From assembly GCA_033002965.1 (NCBI GenBank), contig JAURVB010012434.1, positions 46,382 to 110,381 on the forward strand: a stretch of DNA of 64,000 bases, given 5' to 3'. The position numbers were made by a program, and so were the translations under genes. Below, one piece after another: positions 24,670 to 36,854 of the stretch (the first letter of the stretch is position 1; every line of letters starts with the position of its first letter). This stretch comes from Piper betle (lineage: Eukaryota; Streptophyta; Magnoliopsida; Piperales; Piperaceae). A model generated the notes under the pieces. It was not told where the DNA came from. It saw nothing but the letters and a program-made list of their open reading frames with translations, and searched no databases.

Positions 24670-27600
24670 CTTTTATTTTTATTTTGTTTTTCTTTCATTT
24701 TAGAGTCCGTAAAAAGGAGAAAGAAAATATTTAAAAAAAATATATTTTCCCTGGTTTGTAAAAAAATATGAGGGAAGTAAATATTTTTTTATTTTATAAT
24801 TATTTTGTCCAAAAAATATATAAAAAAGAAAAATTGAGAATGGTTTTATTTAATCATTTTTTCTTTTTTTATTTCTCATATTTAATTTCTTTTTTTTTCA
24901 TCCAATTATTCTTCCAATTTACTTGCTTTTATTTATTCAAACTAGCAGAAAAATATTTGTTTGAGCTTGAACCGATATTAATTCTATCTATTATAAATTT
25001 GTAAATTTGTGAAAACAAAGACAAATAACATCCATTAAAGAAATCCCTTAAAATAAATTAGAATACAATGCATTTGATATATAAATATATATATCAAAAT
25101 ATAATGGGGAGTGTGAGCCAAAACGGGGGTTTGGAATTGATATCTAATTCCTTTGAATATAAAATAATCAATATTTATTTTTATTAAAATTTTTAAAACA
25201 ATTTTTTATATAAACAAATGCCTTTGCGAAGGAGATTCAAACAAAAATGTTAGCAAGTTCTATTCATAAAATAATATGAGAAAACAAAGAGATTTAAATA
25301 AAGATGTTTTTATTAAGCAAAATATAATTTTAAATGAAGGGTGACGAATAAACATGGATTCATGGATCATGTGATGCCGTGTTGAAGTAGAGGGAGTGAA
25401 TTTAAGCGATCTCGTGAATTTGTATTCTCGTGGACACGTCTAATAATATATTTTAAATGATAAATTTAGAGAATAATTATTGAGTTATTGGAAGGGGCAT
25501 CTCGGGGATTTGGATTTGATGTATCAAATATTATATTAAGCACGCTGTAACAACTCTCTAATTGGTCTAAATCATTATAATTAGTAAAATTTATACTACT
25601 TGTTATGGTTATTTCTTCTATACTCTATTAATTGTAGTGATTTGAACTAATAAAAAAGTTATTTCAGTGGGTTTGATGTAATACTTGTTACAGCAAATTG
25701 CACAGATTAAGTTTAGGATAGAGTTGTATAGACCTTGAGCCTCAAATATTTTATTAATAAAATAAAAGCGTGGTTATCACCTAGCTACACAAATTCAAGA
25801 CATGTTTTATAAGGTAGCCCAATTTTTTCCATCTTCAAGGTTTTTTATTGATGAGTTATGTAGAGAGTTTGCCATTAAAGATCTTAATAAGCTTTATGTT
25901 TACCAAGTTTAAGTTTTGTTAGCATGAAAAAATACGCATGATATAAAAAATTGAAATGGTTAACTTACTTAAATTAGTAAATATATAAAACATTCTAAAA
26001 AAATAAATACTTAATGTATTTGGTGTTCAAAATAATTGTGATTATCTATGTGACCCACCCATATACTCTCAAATAAAATAAAAATCTCATTTCTTATAGT
26101 AAAGATAAAAAAAGGAAAAAAAATATTGCGGGGGGGGCTATATTTAATTTGTAAACGAAATAATTAACTTAATATTAAATTTACAAAAAATATGTTAAAT
26201 GTAGTTACTTTTTAATTAGATTGACTATTTCAAAATTTTTAATTTATTTTTATTATTTTCACATTAACCAAACGAACCCTGATTGGGTTATAAATTATTC
26301 ATTATATCACGATCATTCTATATTAAAAAATTTCAAATTATTTATATTATTTTCAGGCTAATCAAACTGACCTAATAAGATAATACATTATTCATTATAT
26401 AATGGTCATTCTATATTCAATACTTGAGATGGCCTCCTTCAATCCATGAACTGTGTAATGGTGAACTTGTGAAGTTTAGCTATTAACTAAGAGTGATGCT
26501 TAAAAAAAAACACAGCTAAGAGTGACGCTGCGCACACCACGGCCTCTTCGCATGGAGGATTCACCACCGCCACCTGTAAATCAGCGACATATCCCTGTCA
26601 AAGCTTGTGACATGGACTCTCTTCCTTCCCGCATCTTTCACAGTTCCTAGGTCCGACTTTCTACCAAAATCTTGTGGAAGGAGCGAGTAATGGTCGACAG
26701 AGCATCGGCTGGACGATTGCCGCACGCCAACACCTCGATGGTTTTGTGGACGAGAACGTGTCCCCTATTCATATCGATTGGGTGCGTATTGTTAGAACCT
26801 TTCCTCGAAGGTGTCGGTGCTGGTGCCATGCCGGTGGGGAGCGGGAGCTAGAGATGCGCCCCTCTACTAAGACTTATCTCTTCCTCTTCCTTCTTATTTT
26901 TCCCTGTTAGTTCTCCATGACCACTCTCACTCTCCTCCATGATGCCCTTCCTCCGGGAAGATCAACAATTAGGCCTACAGCCGCTTGCAATTTAAAAGAT
27001 TTGATTTTTACTCATAAACATGTTCTTTTTAATTACAAATATTACATCTTTACAGAAAAAAATAAATACATAGATAGGCAAGCTTCTGATTTTGAAGCAC
27101 AACTTGGAAAATTATACCGAGTGATTCAACTTGAAGAAATAAAAAAACTGAAGATGTTGAGAGGTGTTTTCTTTTTATCATTTATAATGTGATTCAATAT
27201 TTAAATTTGGGAAGTTAGAAGAGTAAAGATATGGATGTTGTAACTTTTATAATATTTAAACTTGGGTTTTGGAGGTGGGACTGGGGGTTGAAGAAGTTGA
27301 CAACGTGGGATCTTATCACACGTGTCTTATTTGCCACCACCTGGGAGTGGTGACTCACTCAGAGTATTTTCCTTTAAAAAATTGTCTAATCATTGTTTAT
27401 GCCGAGTTACCTTGCTTAATTGTGAAAATAGCGGTGTTATTGCTTCAGTTAGGATCCGTTTGGACGGATATGCTTTACATGTGGTTATTAACGCAGGTTT
27501 AAAAGTGAATACTATATTCCTTGATCAATTTAACGTACCGAAATCAAATTTGAAATTATTTAAAAACAAAATGATTGCAAGCCAATCTTGTACATAATCC

Positions 27601-27899
27601 AAAAGCTCCGTTGGCATAAAGACGTTTTTTTGGCTTTTGGCTCATCTGCTAATGTTGCAATAGTTATGGCGTTCTCATCCTCCTAAAAATAAAATTCACG
27701 TTGAGCTCATTATAAAGTCAGGCCACCTACCAGCCTCGCTTGGCAGAGGTAGCTCAGGTGTGTCGGCGAAGAAGAAGAAGAAACGTAACACACTGTATAT
27801 GTTCTCATCAAGTTTCCACTTCCATCCACCAAAAACCATGAAATCAAAATTACCCAAAACAACGAGATCAAACCAAAAAACGCTGCAACTCTCCATGAA

Positions 27900-27930
<31 letters not shown>

Positions 27931-28214
27931 GATCTTGGTCTATATTGTATTGTATACAAGATGTATAGGTCGGAGGAACCAAAACTTTCTAGTGAGAGGA
28001 GATGTTGGTGGCATAGTCATCAACTATATTTTGAGAAATCACTTGTTTTCGGTAATTTTGTAGTTATTTTTGAATAATTATGTGTGTTGTGCTAGATCCG
28101 GAATTATAATGAAAAACAATAAAATTGAGACTAAAATTTATTTAAAAAAATGATATAGATCAGAACTATTAAGTATCTTATTTTTCAAGGCAACTAACTA
28201 TTAAGTATTCTTCC
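24670..28214. other. AT-rich intergenic region
   Basis: About 3.5 kb between two minus-strand genes. It contains poly-A/T tracts and short chance frames. 26520-27200 is less AT-rich and may be decayed coding or transposon sequence, but I recognise no family. A (TTA)n microsatellite lies at 27901-27930. Confidence 0.6.
27901..27930. repeat. (TTA)10 microsatellite
   Basis: Uninterrupted trinucleotide run. The poly-Leu, poly-Asn and poly-Ile stretches in overlapping open frames come from this repeat and are not genes. Confidence 0.95.
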
Positions 28215-28865
28215 CTAAGTAAGAAATAGAGAAGGAGACGCTTTACAAACGACTAATTCAGACCGTCGACTCGGTCGAGGCTGCAACGCCGACTCGCCTT
28301 CTTCAACGTCGCACCCATGAGTGCCGATCATGACCGTATTGCTCCTTTTCCGACCGACTCCGATGCATCGATCGAGCTTGCCGTCTGCCGCAGCCAGCAT
28401 CGTCACCGGGGGTATCTCCACGCCGTCGAGCGGCGGCGGCGGCGGGCGGCGCCACTGCGGCAGCGGCCCGGCCAAGAGCAGCGTCTGGAGGAGCGGCCCG
28501 GCCTTCATCACCGCCTGCAGCAGCTTCCCTTTCTCCGGCAATGGCCGGGCTGCCTCCGCTCTGGCCGATTTCGGCGCCGCCGATTCGCACACAATGCTCT
28601 CCTCGCTCCGACCGTCGACTTCCGCCGACGGTGCCGTCGACGGGTCCTGTTGTTGCTGCCAGCGTTGCTGCCGCTGCTGCCGGATCAGTGCTTGGTAGCT
28701 ATCGGCGACTTCGTTTCTCTCCTTCACGGCCCTGCTTAGCATCTCCTTTAGCTGCCTTATCTCCTCTTCTTTTCTTGCGATCTCTTCTTGGGCCGCTGCT
28801 CGGATCGTTTCCAGCTCAAACTTGGTGCACCATAGCGACTTCTTGAGCTCGTCCATGCCGTGCAT
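28215..28865 (-). CDS. DUF1635 family protein, function unknown
   Basis: 216 codons in one exon. Seen: an N-terminal coiled-coil segment (MDELKKSLWCTKFELETIRA, then EEIARKEEEIRQLKEMLSRA, to about residue 65); a Gln-rich stretch; and the family's C-terminal signature near residues 110-146 (LPEKGKLLQAVMKAGPLLQT, LLLAGPLPQWR, then prolines). Known: DUF1635 proteins are plant-specific, mostly 200-300 residues, with no established biochemical role. The start could be Met1 (28865) or Met4 (28856); family members usually begin M-E/D-E-L, favouring 28856. GC content is much higher than the surroundings. Many relatives have an intron after the coiled coil; none is needed here, so this copy may derive from a processed transcript, though no target duplication or poly-A tail was seen. 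Confidence 0.85.
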   Translation of the reverse strand: MHGMDELKKSLWCTKFELETIRAAAQEEIARKEEEIRQLKEMLSRAVKERNEVADSYQALIRQQRQQRWQQQQDPSTAPSAEVDGRSEESIVCESAAPKSARAEAARPLPEKGKLLQAVMKAGPLLQTLLLAGPLPQWRRPPPPPLDGVEIPPVTMLAAADGKLDRCIGVGRKRSNTVMIGTHGCDVEEGESALQPRPSRRSELVVCKASPSLFLT

Positions 28866-30040
28866 TCGATTTGAGCTCCAAACTGTTTATATGTGCATGT
28901 GATCTTTGTAAGTCTTCCTCATATAACAATGCGTAATCTGTTGTGCGATATTCTTGAATCATAATATAACATGTATAAATATGTGTACATAATCAATGAC
29001 ATAAAGAATGATAGAAAATGGGCATTTAGAGATGAAGAGAATCATTCACCTTTGCGTTGGTATTGGGTGAAGTTGAACGCGGGCGAGCAGGCAGAGAAGT
29101 TGAAGGAACAGAGCAGTGCAGTACACTTGATCAATCCCACCTTTGTTCTCTTTTTTGTATGCAAGCTTGCACCTGCATTAGAGGCAAAGCCATGAAGAGC
29201 TCATGCAGACATGGGATTAATAACGAACATACCAGAAATGGGAGGGGCAAAGCTTGCAACTGCAAGGGAGCTACCCTATCTATCAACCGACCCAGATCAG
29301 TTTTCTGTCGAAACAACATCTCTGTATTGCTAGCTAACCCAGGTTCAGTAATTTATGACGGAGCTGTGGTTGGGTGAGCATGAGATGGCCCATGTTAGTG
29401 GCATGAATGCACGTAAAAATGTTGGGTCTCGTAAAATAATCGATGGAATGTATTTATTGATGGTCGATACATGCCTCTATCCACTGAGCCTGCCGACGAG
29501 AAATGACCGGTGAGATGACATCGACCACGGGGGGCATTTACTGGTCATTGAATTGAATATATCATTGGCGGGCAACGTTGCCTTGTTCATACAATCATTC
29601 TTGTTTTTTTCTAACGGGTTCGATTGTTTTGGCATTTTGCTCTCTGATTAGCGTTGAGGTGTTTTAGTTTTACCCTTGCATGTCTTTGATGGTAGATGAA
29701 ATTGTAGTTTGGACTGTGAGATCCTAGCTGGTGAAATATTGATGTAGTCATCAAATCACTCGAAGGAAATTAATTTTGTCGTCTCCCAAGTGTTGATACA
29801 AGGCACCAAAGGTCCCATCAAGATCAACCCAATAGGGAGTATGAGCACTTCTGCCCACAAATTTGTTGGAGGATGGCCATGCCGGGCGGTGTGCAGACTA
29901 CAAGATCAGAGCACATGAATGCTTTTTGTCTTGCTTCCAAGGTCGATGCATACAACATTAAGGACAGCCGAAATGGACATGTACCCAAATTTGTGTGGAA
30001 CCACTTTGAGCTCCCCAGAAGAGGCCAGGAAATGGTAGAG
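28866..30040. other. Upstream region of the DUF1635 gene and spacer
   Basis: No recognisable gene. Open frames at 28971-29377 are short and unconserved as far as I can tell. The first few hundred bases should hold the DUF1635 promoter. Confidence 0.5.
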
Positions 30041-30049
30041 GATAATACG

Positions 30050-30828
30050 TGAGTTGCAGAAACGGGCCGATTTAAATTTGATCAGAGGGTTTCCGATTCA
30101 AAAAATCATGCGAATCGGCCCAAAATGGCCGATTTTGGACGGTGACAATAGATCGGGCTGGGGGAGGATGGGGCGGCGATGGCGAGTGACAGGGCAATGG
30201 GGGCCTGGGTGGGGGGCGATCGATTCTAGAGGGCAGTGATAGACGGGGTGGGGGGAGGACAGGGGCGGCGGCGGCGAGCGCGGAGGGTTGGGGGAGAGAG
30301 GATTTGGAGGGGCAGAAAGGGGTGGCGGTGCGGGGCGGGGTAGGCGGTGCAAGGCAGGGTAGGGCGGGGGGCACAGGGGGTGCGGGGGTAGCGCGGCGGT
30401 GGCTGGGAGGAACGGGCGAGGCTTGCAGGGGAGGTGAGGTACGGCGGCGGCGGCAGCGAAGGAGGGTGGCGGGTGTGGGAGAGATAAGGGAAAAAAATAA
30501 AGAAATAGTCGTGGTATTCTTGTAATTAAAATTTGGCTCGAATCCAACCTGAGTAAAAAATAATAACTAATTTTAAATAGTTTAAAAAAAGTGTAAAAAA
30601 AATATGAAAAAATATTATAATAGATAATATATACCATAATATTAAAATATAATGTTCCATAATTAATAACCTACAATTTTAATTAAGTTAAAATTTTTAT
30701 ATAGGATTAAATTAGACCGATTTAACTAAACCGATTTCTGACTGATTTAGACTGATTCGATCTAGTTCAGTGACCCTCTTAAAAACTGATTCCGATTCTA
30801 ATTCTGATTCTAATTTTTATAATTAAAG
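30050..30828. mobile_element. Non-autonomous hAT-type element, AATCGG family
   Basis: About 780 bp flanked by GATAATACG at 30041-30049 and 30828-30836, an 8-bp target duplication with one ambiguous base. Left arm GAGTTGCAGAAACGGGCCGA and right arm rich in CCGATT/GATTC motifs match the elements at 36.1, 55.1 and 56.1 kb. The middle (30120-30480) is GC-rich; the long open frames in it are compositional. Confidence 0.8.
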
Positions 30829-30836
30829 ATAATACG

Positions 30837-33234
30837 AGCTACCTACTTGACAGCTGGTATATGAGCTAAGCAGCTGTTGTGTTTGAGCGTCTTAAAGATC
30901 AGAATTCGGCGGTGGCAGCCAGCCTGCGAGGGTCACCATGCACATGTGGTTGAGTTGCCAACATAGCAATTAACCATCGACAAGCTTTTGACGACTTCGC
31001 GAATGAGTTGTTGAAAATGGCCATCTTCTGCAGCCAACTACCTGGCCTGGTTAGGTGCGTCCACATTTCGCTGCTAGTGGTCCGGTTTGCTCCTGCCTGC
31101 TTTATAATTCTTCCCCACCAAATTCAATTATAGAAATAATTAAAATTTTGTGCAAAATATAATATTAAATTATGAAATTAATACAAGTTATTTTTAAGTA
31201 GTAAAAAGCTGGTTTAAAGTCGATTTAGCTCGATACTCAAATCGACAAAATCGATGCAAAGCTTAACTCCATATTTATCTTAAATTTCTTTATACGAATT
31301 TAATTAAATTATAAAAATATTATGATAACAATTTTAAATAAAAGTGTGCATGGTTAAATTGATTTTTATGCATAATTATGTAAAATTTGAAATATTTTAA
31401 TTATGAATTAAATTTTAGTATGAATTATACGAAGAATGATACCAGTAAATATGAATGAAACTATTTTAAACTCGACTCAAAGTGAAATCGGCACGATTAC
31501 TTATTAGATAGACTAGAATTTGAAATCAAATGAGATGAGTTTGAGTTAAGTAAAACTTGACTTACCTAGTGACTACCCCTAATAGCATTATACACGATCA
31601 AAATAAACTACAGTTCTGTATATAAACCCTCGTTGAATAATAAAATAAGTTTCAAAAATCTAATATCTATCTTAAAGATAAATTCCAATTTTATAGATAA
31701 GTTTCAATTGAATTGGAGTTAGAATATTATAATTTGATTTATTTTTTATTTTTATTATATTTTTGATAAGTTAAATCTTCTAATTTTATCAAAGTGTCCC
31801 GCTACCCTTTATATAAATAGGAAAGGTGTTTGTCATGCGTGGCTTGTATCAAGACATAGATAGACTATGATTTTAAAGATAAACCCTCATTAAATAATAA
31901 TTAGACTGTGGTGATACAATATTTTAAAGATAGATGCCAAACATAAAGATAGATTATAAGTGTCCAAAGAGATAAAGAATGATAATTTGATTTATTATTT
32001 TTATTTTTATTATATTTTGATTGGTTTAATCTTTTAATTTTGTACGAATGCAATTTTTTATTTTTCTTTCATTAATATGAATAAATAAAAATATGTTCCC
32101 TCTTAATAGTGTATGTGTTGTAGCTGATATTAGGAATGCCTAATGAGCTGTGTTGCCAACAAGTTTGGGTCGTGAACCCGACCTGATATCAAAGACCCAT
32201 ATCCAAAAAACCGATAATAAATATATTATATACATTTACATAAAATATACAAAATTTTAAATAATTTATCATAATTTTTTTATTTATAATAAAATATAAC
32301 ATATTTTAGAAAGTATTTCATGTATATGCTATATAAAAAAATTAAACTTTAACAAAAATTAAATAATTTTTGGGTTTAGATCCTTATAGGTCGAGTGTTT
32401 TAATACTCAAAACTAAACCGGATATGAAACCCATATTAATAAAGACCCGAATACAATATAGGTGGATTTGCCCGGTATTTTCCGGTTCGATTGGGTCGGT
32501 TACTCAGGCTTACTCGGTCCCCTTGTCAACCTTCTAACGAGAATGGTGCTTGCCCATTATACATTTAAGGGATTTTGTTCAACAGATTTGCTATGGTTTG
32601 ATGGTTGGGCTCTTTTGCTTTATGACTTAGGTGATACTGCAGCTCTCGTTGTCTACAGCTGCTTTTCGACCCAACAATCCGTCATCACATCCAGCTAAGG
32701 TAGTTCATGCCTTACCGGTGTTATTGACAAGTTAAGTTCTGTAAAAGCAACGAAAGAATTGGCCTTGGCCGTAAAAGAAAGGAGATGCTCGTTTCTATAA
32801 GAACAAAATCTCTTGAAAATTTGAAGCTGGTACGGCTCTCCAAACCCACCGCGTTCGAAGCGTCGCATTCATCAACCCCTCAGCATAACGCAGGCAGATT
32901 TTTTGGTATTTTTTAAGCATGCAATGAAGCAGACATCGCCGCACCTCAACCGATTCTGCACCAGTCGTGTGGTGATCTTGTACCTTCTCTATCTCTCCAT
33001 TGATCATGCCCTTAGCCCCCTTTTTATTTCTTCATATGCGTATGCAGGGCCAAGGCATTCGTCACAACATGTTCATAACTTGGTAACTATAGACTATTGA
33101 TTCCCAGTACCAGGTTCGACGACCACCGGTCAAAATAAGCTTGTAATTTTGGACTCACTAACAAATGTTATTGGCTTGTTCTTCAATAATTATAGTTGTT
33201 TCTGCAATTAAGGTCATTATGTTTGTTTGTTATT
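30837..33234. other. AT-rich intergenic region
   Basis: No recognisable gene. 31590-32040 holds two related AT-rich segments, each with 'ATAAACCCTC' followed by 'TAATTTGATTTAT' and a TTTTTATTATATTTT tract, suggesting an old local duplication. 32460-33100 is less AT-rich but carries no recognised frame. Confidence 0.5.
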
Positions 33235-33242
33235 CATGTATA

Positions 33243-33825
33243 TATAGCTGCTAATTGAGCGAGAAAACTCGTGAGCATTTGGCGTTTAGCTCGGTTTGAT
33301 TCAACTCGAAACTCGACATTTAAATGCTAGAGCTCAAATTCGATTCAAACTCTAATCTTTCGAGTTGAGTTAGAGGAAGACATTGTTTAGCTTGACTCAA
33401 TTCAATTTTAACTTGAACTCGATTTGAAATTGACTCGTAGCTCGATTCGATAAAATAATATAATAATATAGTCTTTATATTATATATATATACTAATAAG
33501 TGTAATTATAATTTATTATATTTATTTATATACATTATAATAACAAAGGAGTGAGATAGCTTAGATGGTAGGTATTTAAGTTGAAAACCGTGGAGGTCAT
33601 GGGTTCAATCTACCTTTACAATCGAGCTGGTTTCGAGTTCACGAATGAATTGGGTTCAAGCTCATCAATCGAGTCGAGCTCAACGTAAAAAATATTCGAG
33701 TTAACCTCGAATATGCATGTTCAAAACTTGTTCGATTTTTAACTGAGTTCGAATGAACTTCAAACTATTCGAGCAGAGTTCGAACACAAGTCGAGCTCAG
33801 CTTGCTCGCTCATTTAGCTACCGTA
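33243..33825. mobile_element. Non-autonomous hAT-type element with tRNA-like core, second copy
   Basis: 583 bp with an 8-bp target duplication CATGTATA at 33235-33242 and 33826-33833. Its arms (GCTAATTGAGCGAG on the left; TAGCTAAATGAGCGAG as reverse complement on the right) and ACTCGA-rich subterminal arrays resemble those at 20398-20893. The tRNA-like block at 33546-33620 on the plus strand has A-box TAGCTTAGATGG and B-box-like GGTTCAATCT. Confidence 0.8.
33546..33620 (+). other. tRNA-like domain with pol III A/B box motifs
   Basis: TAGCTTAGATGG fits the A-box pattern. GGAGGTCATGGGTTCAATCT about 35 bp later fits the B-box region. It is shared with the element in the glycosyltransferase intron. 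Confidence 0.55.
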
Positions 33826-33900
33826 CATGTATAGCTGTTACTTTCCTATTAAATACACAATATGCTGCCCCTTGACCTCTTTATCTAATATCACTATTAG

Positions 33901-36016
33901 TAGGGGTGGGCACAAACATCCGAATTTATCCGTTTGCCCGACATTTGAAGCATGTCTGACCAAATTAAACAAGGACATTTTTTCTCCGACCGAATGACCG
34001 ATTGAGTGTCCCTTATTTTATATCAATAATATAATGTCTTCAACATTTGTAATACTAATATTATAGTTTAAGAAAATTTCAAAATATAATATACAGTAAA
34101 ATTAATTAAGTTTATACATAAAATTGATATTTAATATCTTAAATATCCAAAAATGACATACATAAAAAGGATAAAAGTCACTCTTATATTTAAGAATTTA
34201 GAACTATACATTCACATTAATAATCATATCAAATCACTTACAATTTAGTTAACATGCTCTTAATTTTTAAAGTCAAACAAAAGATAATCAATGTAAAGAA
34301 ACTTTAAAATAATCATTGACATCGAAATGTAGTCCAATATTACATATACTTCAAAGATAAAATATTCTAATAATTGATTCTTCATCTAGCTCACCTATAT
34401 AAAAAAATACAAAAAAGTTAATTACTCATGTTTTATGTCTTCGTTATTTTAAAATTCGGATATTTCCCTTCAATATGCCTCTATAATGAGTAGTTTCATA
34501 ACTTTCAGTTCCTTCAAACTTCTTTTCACAATAAAAATAAATATGAGATGTTCCATTCTTCTTATATTTTCTATCAAAATAGGCACATACACTAAATGTT
34601 ATTTTTCTCTTTTTGATAATGTACTATCCATAGATTCTCCTTTTTTAGCAATCAAATTTTTGTTATCTTTTTCACCTCTTCTTTGTTCATTCACATTTAA
34701 ATGAACTTGTATGATCTATCTTTGAAAAAAAATATCACATTATAAACAAAATGTAAAACCTACAATCTGAGTCAGGGTTTTATACTTATAAACCGATTGG
34801 TTTAGACGTTAGTTCAAGTTGAGTATGCTTTAGAATGTGGACTGAGCCGACGCCAGTTGCGTGTATGAGCCATGAGGGTCATGCGTATCCAAGTATATAA
34901 TGATAACGTCATAAACAAAATAGAAAAGAATGTGTTATTAGAATATATGAGAATATGCCAGTTATTTTTATTTTTATATATAGTGGATTGTGGAATTAGT
35001 TTTAGTCTGTTTATTGCGTTAGGACACGTTACGGGGAACTTGGGTGGGTTATTAGTTATAGAGCATGCCATTATGATGTTGTAGTATTTGTTTTATTTTA
35101 TGGGATTTTTTCCTATTTTATAGATTTTTTAAAGGATTTATTTCGAGTTAGTTATTATTATTGACTTGGGACGGAGTCGAGTCAAGTCTTATTTACGATA
35201 TTGCCATCGATCAACCCCCGGACCCTTTCTCTTCCTCGTCCAAACCCTTGCCGCGCCGCCCCCTTTTGCTTGTCGTCGCCGCCGCCGCCGATGTCACCCT
35301 GCCACCAATCGTCACCGCTAGGGCCCTTCGTGGCATTGCTGTGATGCCCTGAACGCCTCGGCCGTCGCCCGGCCTCCACGGCGCTGTGCTTAGTGAAGTG
35401 CTCGTGTCGTCGATTCGGCCGCCGATGACCGTTGTTGAGGCCATTTTGTCATCGCTTTGACATTGCCGACCCTCCCATGGCCTTCCCTGACAAGAGCGGA
35501 GCCCATCGCCACCCAGGCGGGCCGGATCTAGTCACCCACCACCGACCGCCTCTGTTTAGCCATTTTTTGCTGAGCCGCCACCTCCACAAAGCACGTCGAC
35601 ATCGTAGACGCGTCGGGCTCGCCGAGCTGGTTCTAGCGGAGGGGTTTCACTACGGCGTAGAGGGCGGCGAACACAGGAGGCAATCTACAGGCGGCGGCAG
35701 AGGCAGGCAGTAGAGGGCAGACGGGCTTCATGTTGCGCAGTCGCAGAGTAATTTAGCGGCGGCGCAGAGGGTTTTACGACAGCATAGAACGCGGCGGCGG
35801 AGGGTAGGCGGCTGCTAAGGCAGCGGCGACGCAGAGGAGTTTGCCTCTACTCGCTATGGTTTTTTAGGAAAATATGGTAATTTTGTCTGTAGACATTGCT
35901 TGGGCATGCAGACAATTTGATGTTTGAAGTCGGTCGGACAAATTTTGTCTGACAAAATTTTAGACAGACGCGGACAATTATTTGTTCGATGTCAGTTCCA
36001 CCGATCCCCATCCCTA
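33901..36016. mobile_element. hAT-type element with TAGGGGTGGGCA ends, carrying an LTR fragment
   Basis: Left end TAGGGGTGGGCA; right end reverse-complements to TAGGGATGGGGATCGG. An 8-bp target duplication ACTATTAG lies at 33893-33900 and 36017-36024. Total 2,116 bp, of which about 1.1 kb (34752 to about 35860) is an LTR-derived segment. No transposase frame is recognisable. Confidence 0.85.
34752..35860 (-). mobile_element. LTR fragment of the LARD-like family
   Basis: Starts TGTAAAACC and follows the LTR sense strand through ATGAGCCATGAGGGTCATGC, TATATATAGTGGAT and the GC-rich region up to CGGGCTCGCCGAGCTGGTTC, then loses similarity. The other half, including the GGTGTTACA end, is absent, so it is truncated. 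The right boundary is approximate. Confidence 0.75.
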
Positions 36017-36344
36017 ACTATTAGTACCATACTCGATGTAGCCCGCAAATGGGTGAGGAGGTACTTCAAGAAGTTATTAGAACCATAGTTGCAAAAATTG
36101 GAATCGGAATCAGAATCGGTTTTCAAGGGAGTCACTGAATCGGATCGAATCGGTTTAAATCGGTTAGGAATCGGTTCAGTTGAATCGGTCCAAATCGATT
36201 ATATACAAAAATTTGACATTTCATAATATAAATAAATGAAATACATAATTACATAATTTCTCAACACAAATATGCAACTTTATAGTTTAATACAAGTGCA
36301 AAAATCATCAATATTTATCATAACAAGACTACAATTTTATAAGT

Positions 36345-36854
36345 GTAACATTTGATATATTATCATTTGTGTTCTATCAAATGATAACAACAAGTCATTA
36401 ATACAAGTCCACAAAATCAAGGTTTAGCACAATTTTATACGAAGATTACTAAATCATCTAATTCAATAAAAGATGTCTTCGTCTTCCGAGTAGACTTAGA
36501 GCACCTAACATTTTTTTTGTTTACTTTGCTCCCGAACTTCAATCTCTTCCGTATCTGAGTCATTCAAATTATATGACCCTATTTTTTCTCTAATCCTTTC
36601 TTCTTCTTTTTTAGCCTTTTTCCACACTTTTGAAATAATCTTTTATTTTTTGTATATCTGCTTCAGGAAGTTTCTTACAAGTAGCAACATTTCCTTTGAT
36701 TCTAACAATATATTGCTTGAAGCGAAATACCCCTCCACTTTATGATTTTTTTGTAAAAGTTACATGTGACTTGGTTCTTGGATGTGTCAACTGGTGTGCT
36801 ATATTCCCAACCAATATCCATCTTTCCTATAACAAATCTGGCACTGACAGTAGT
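36345..36854. repeat. 510-bp flank segment, left copy
   Basis: Runs from GTAACATTTGATATATT to GGCACTGACAGTAGT and ends exactly at the left LTR. It reappears at 44060-44568 with one base substitution (near 36547, G versus A) and one fewer T in a T run. It contains the same broken transposase piece as the right copy. Confidence 0.92.

Noticed and set aside
26647..27192. Possible small genes at 26.6-27.2 kb
   Set aside because: Frames are short, overlapping on both strands, with no recognisable domain or splice context.
30098..30637. 179-codon minus-strand frame and partners
   Set aside because: Pro/Ser-rich translation of the GC-rich core of a non-autonomous hAT-type element; no family resemblance.
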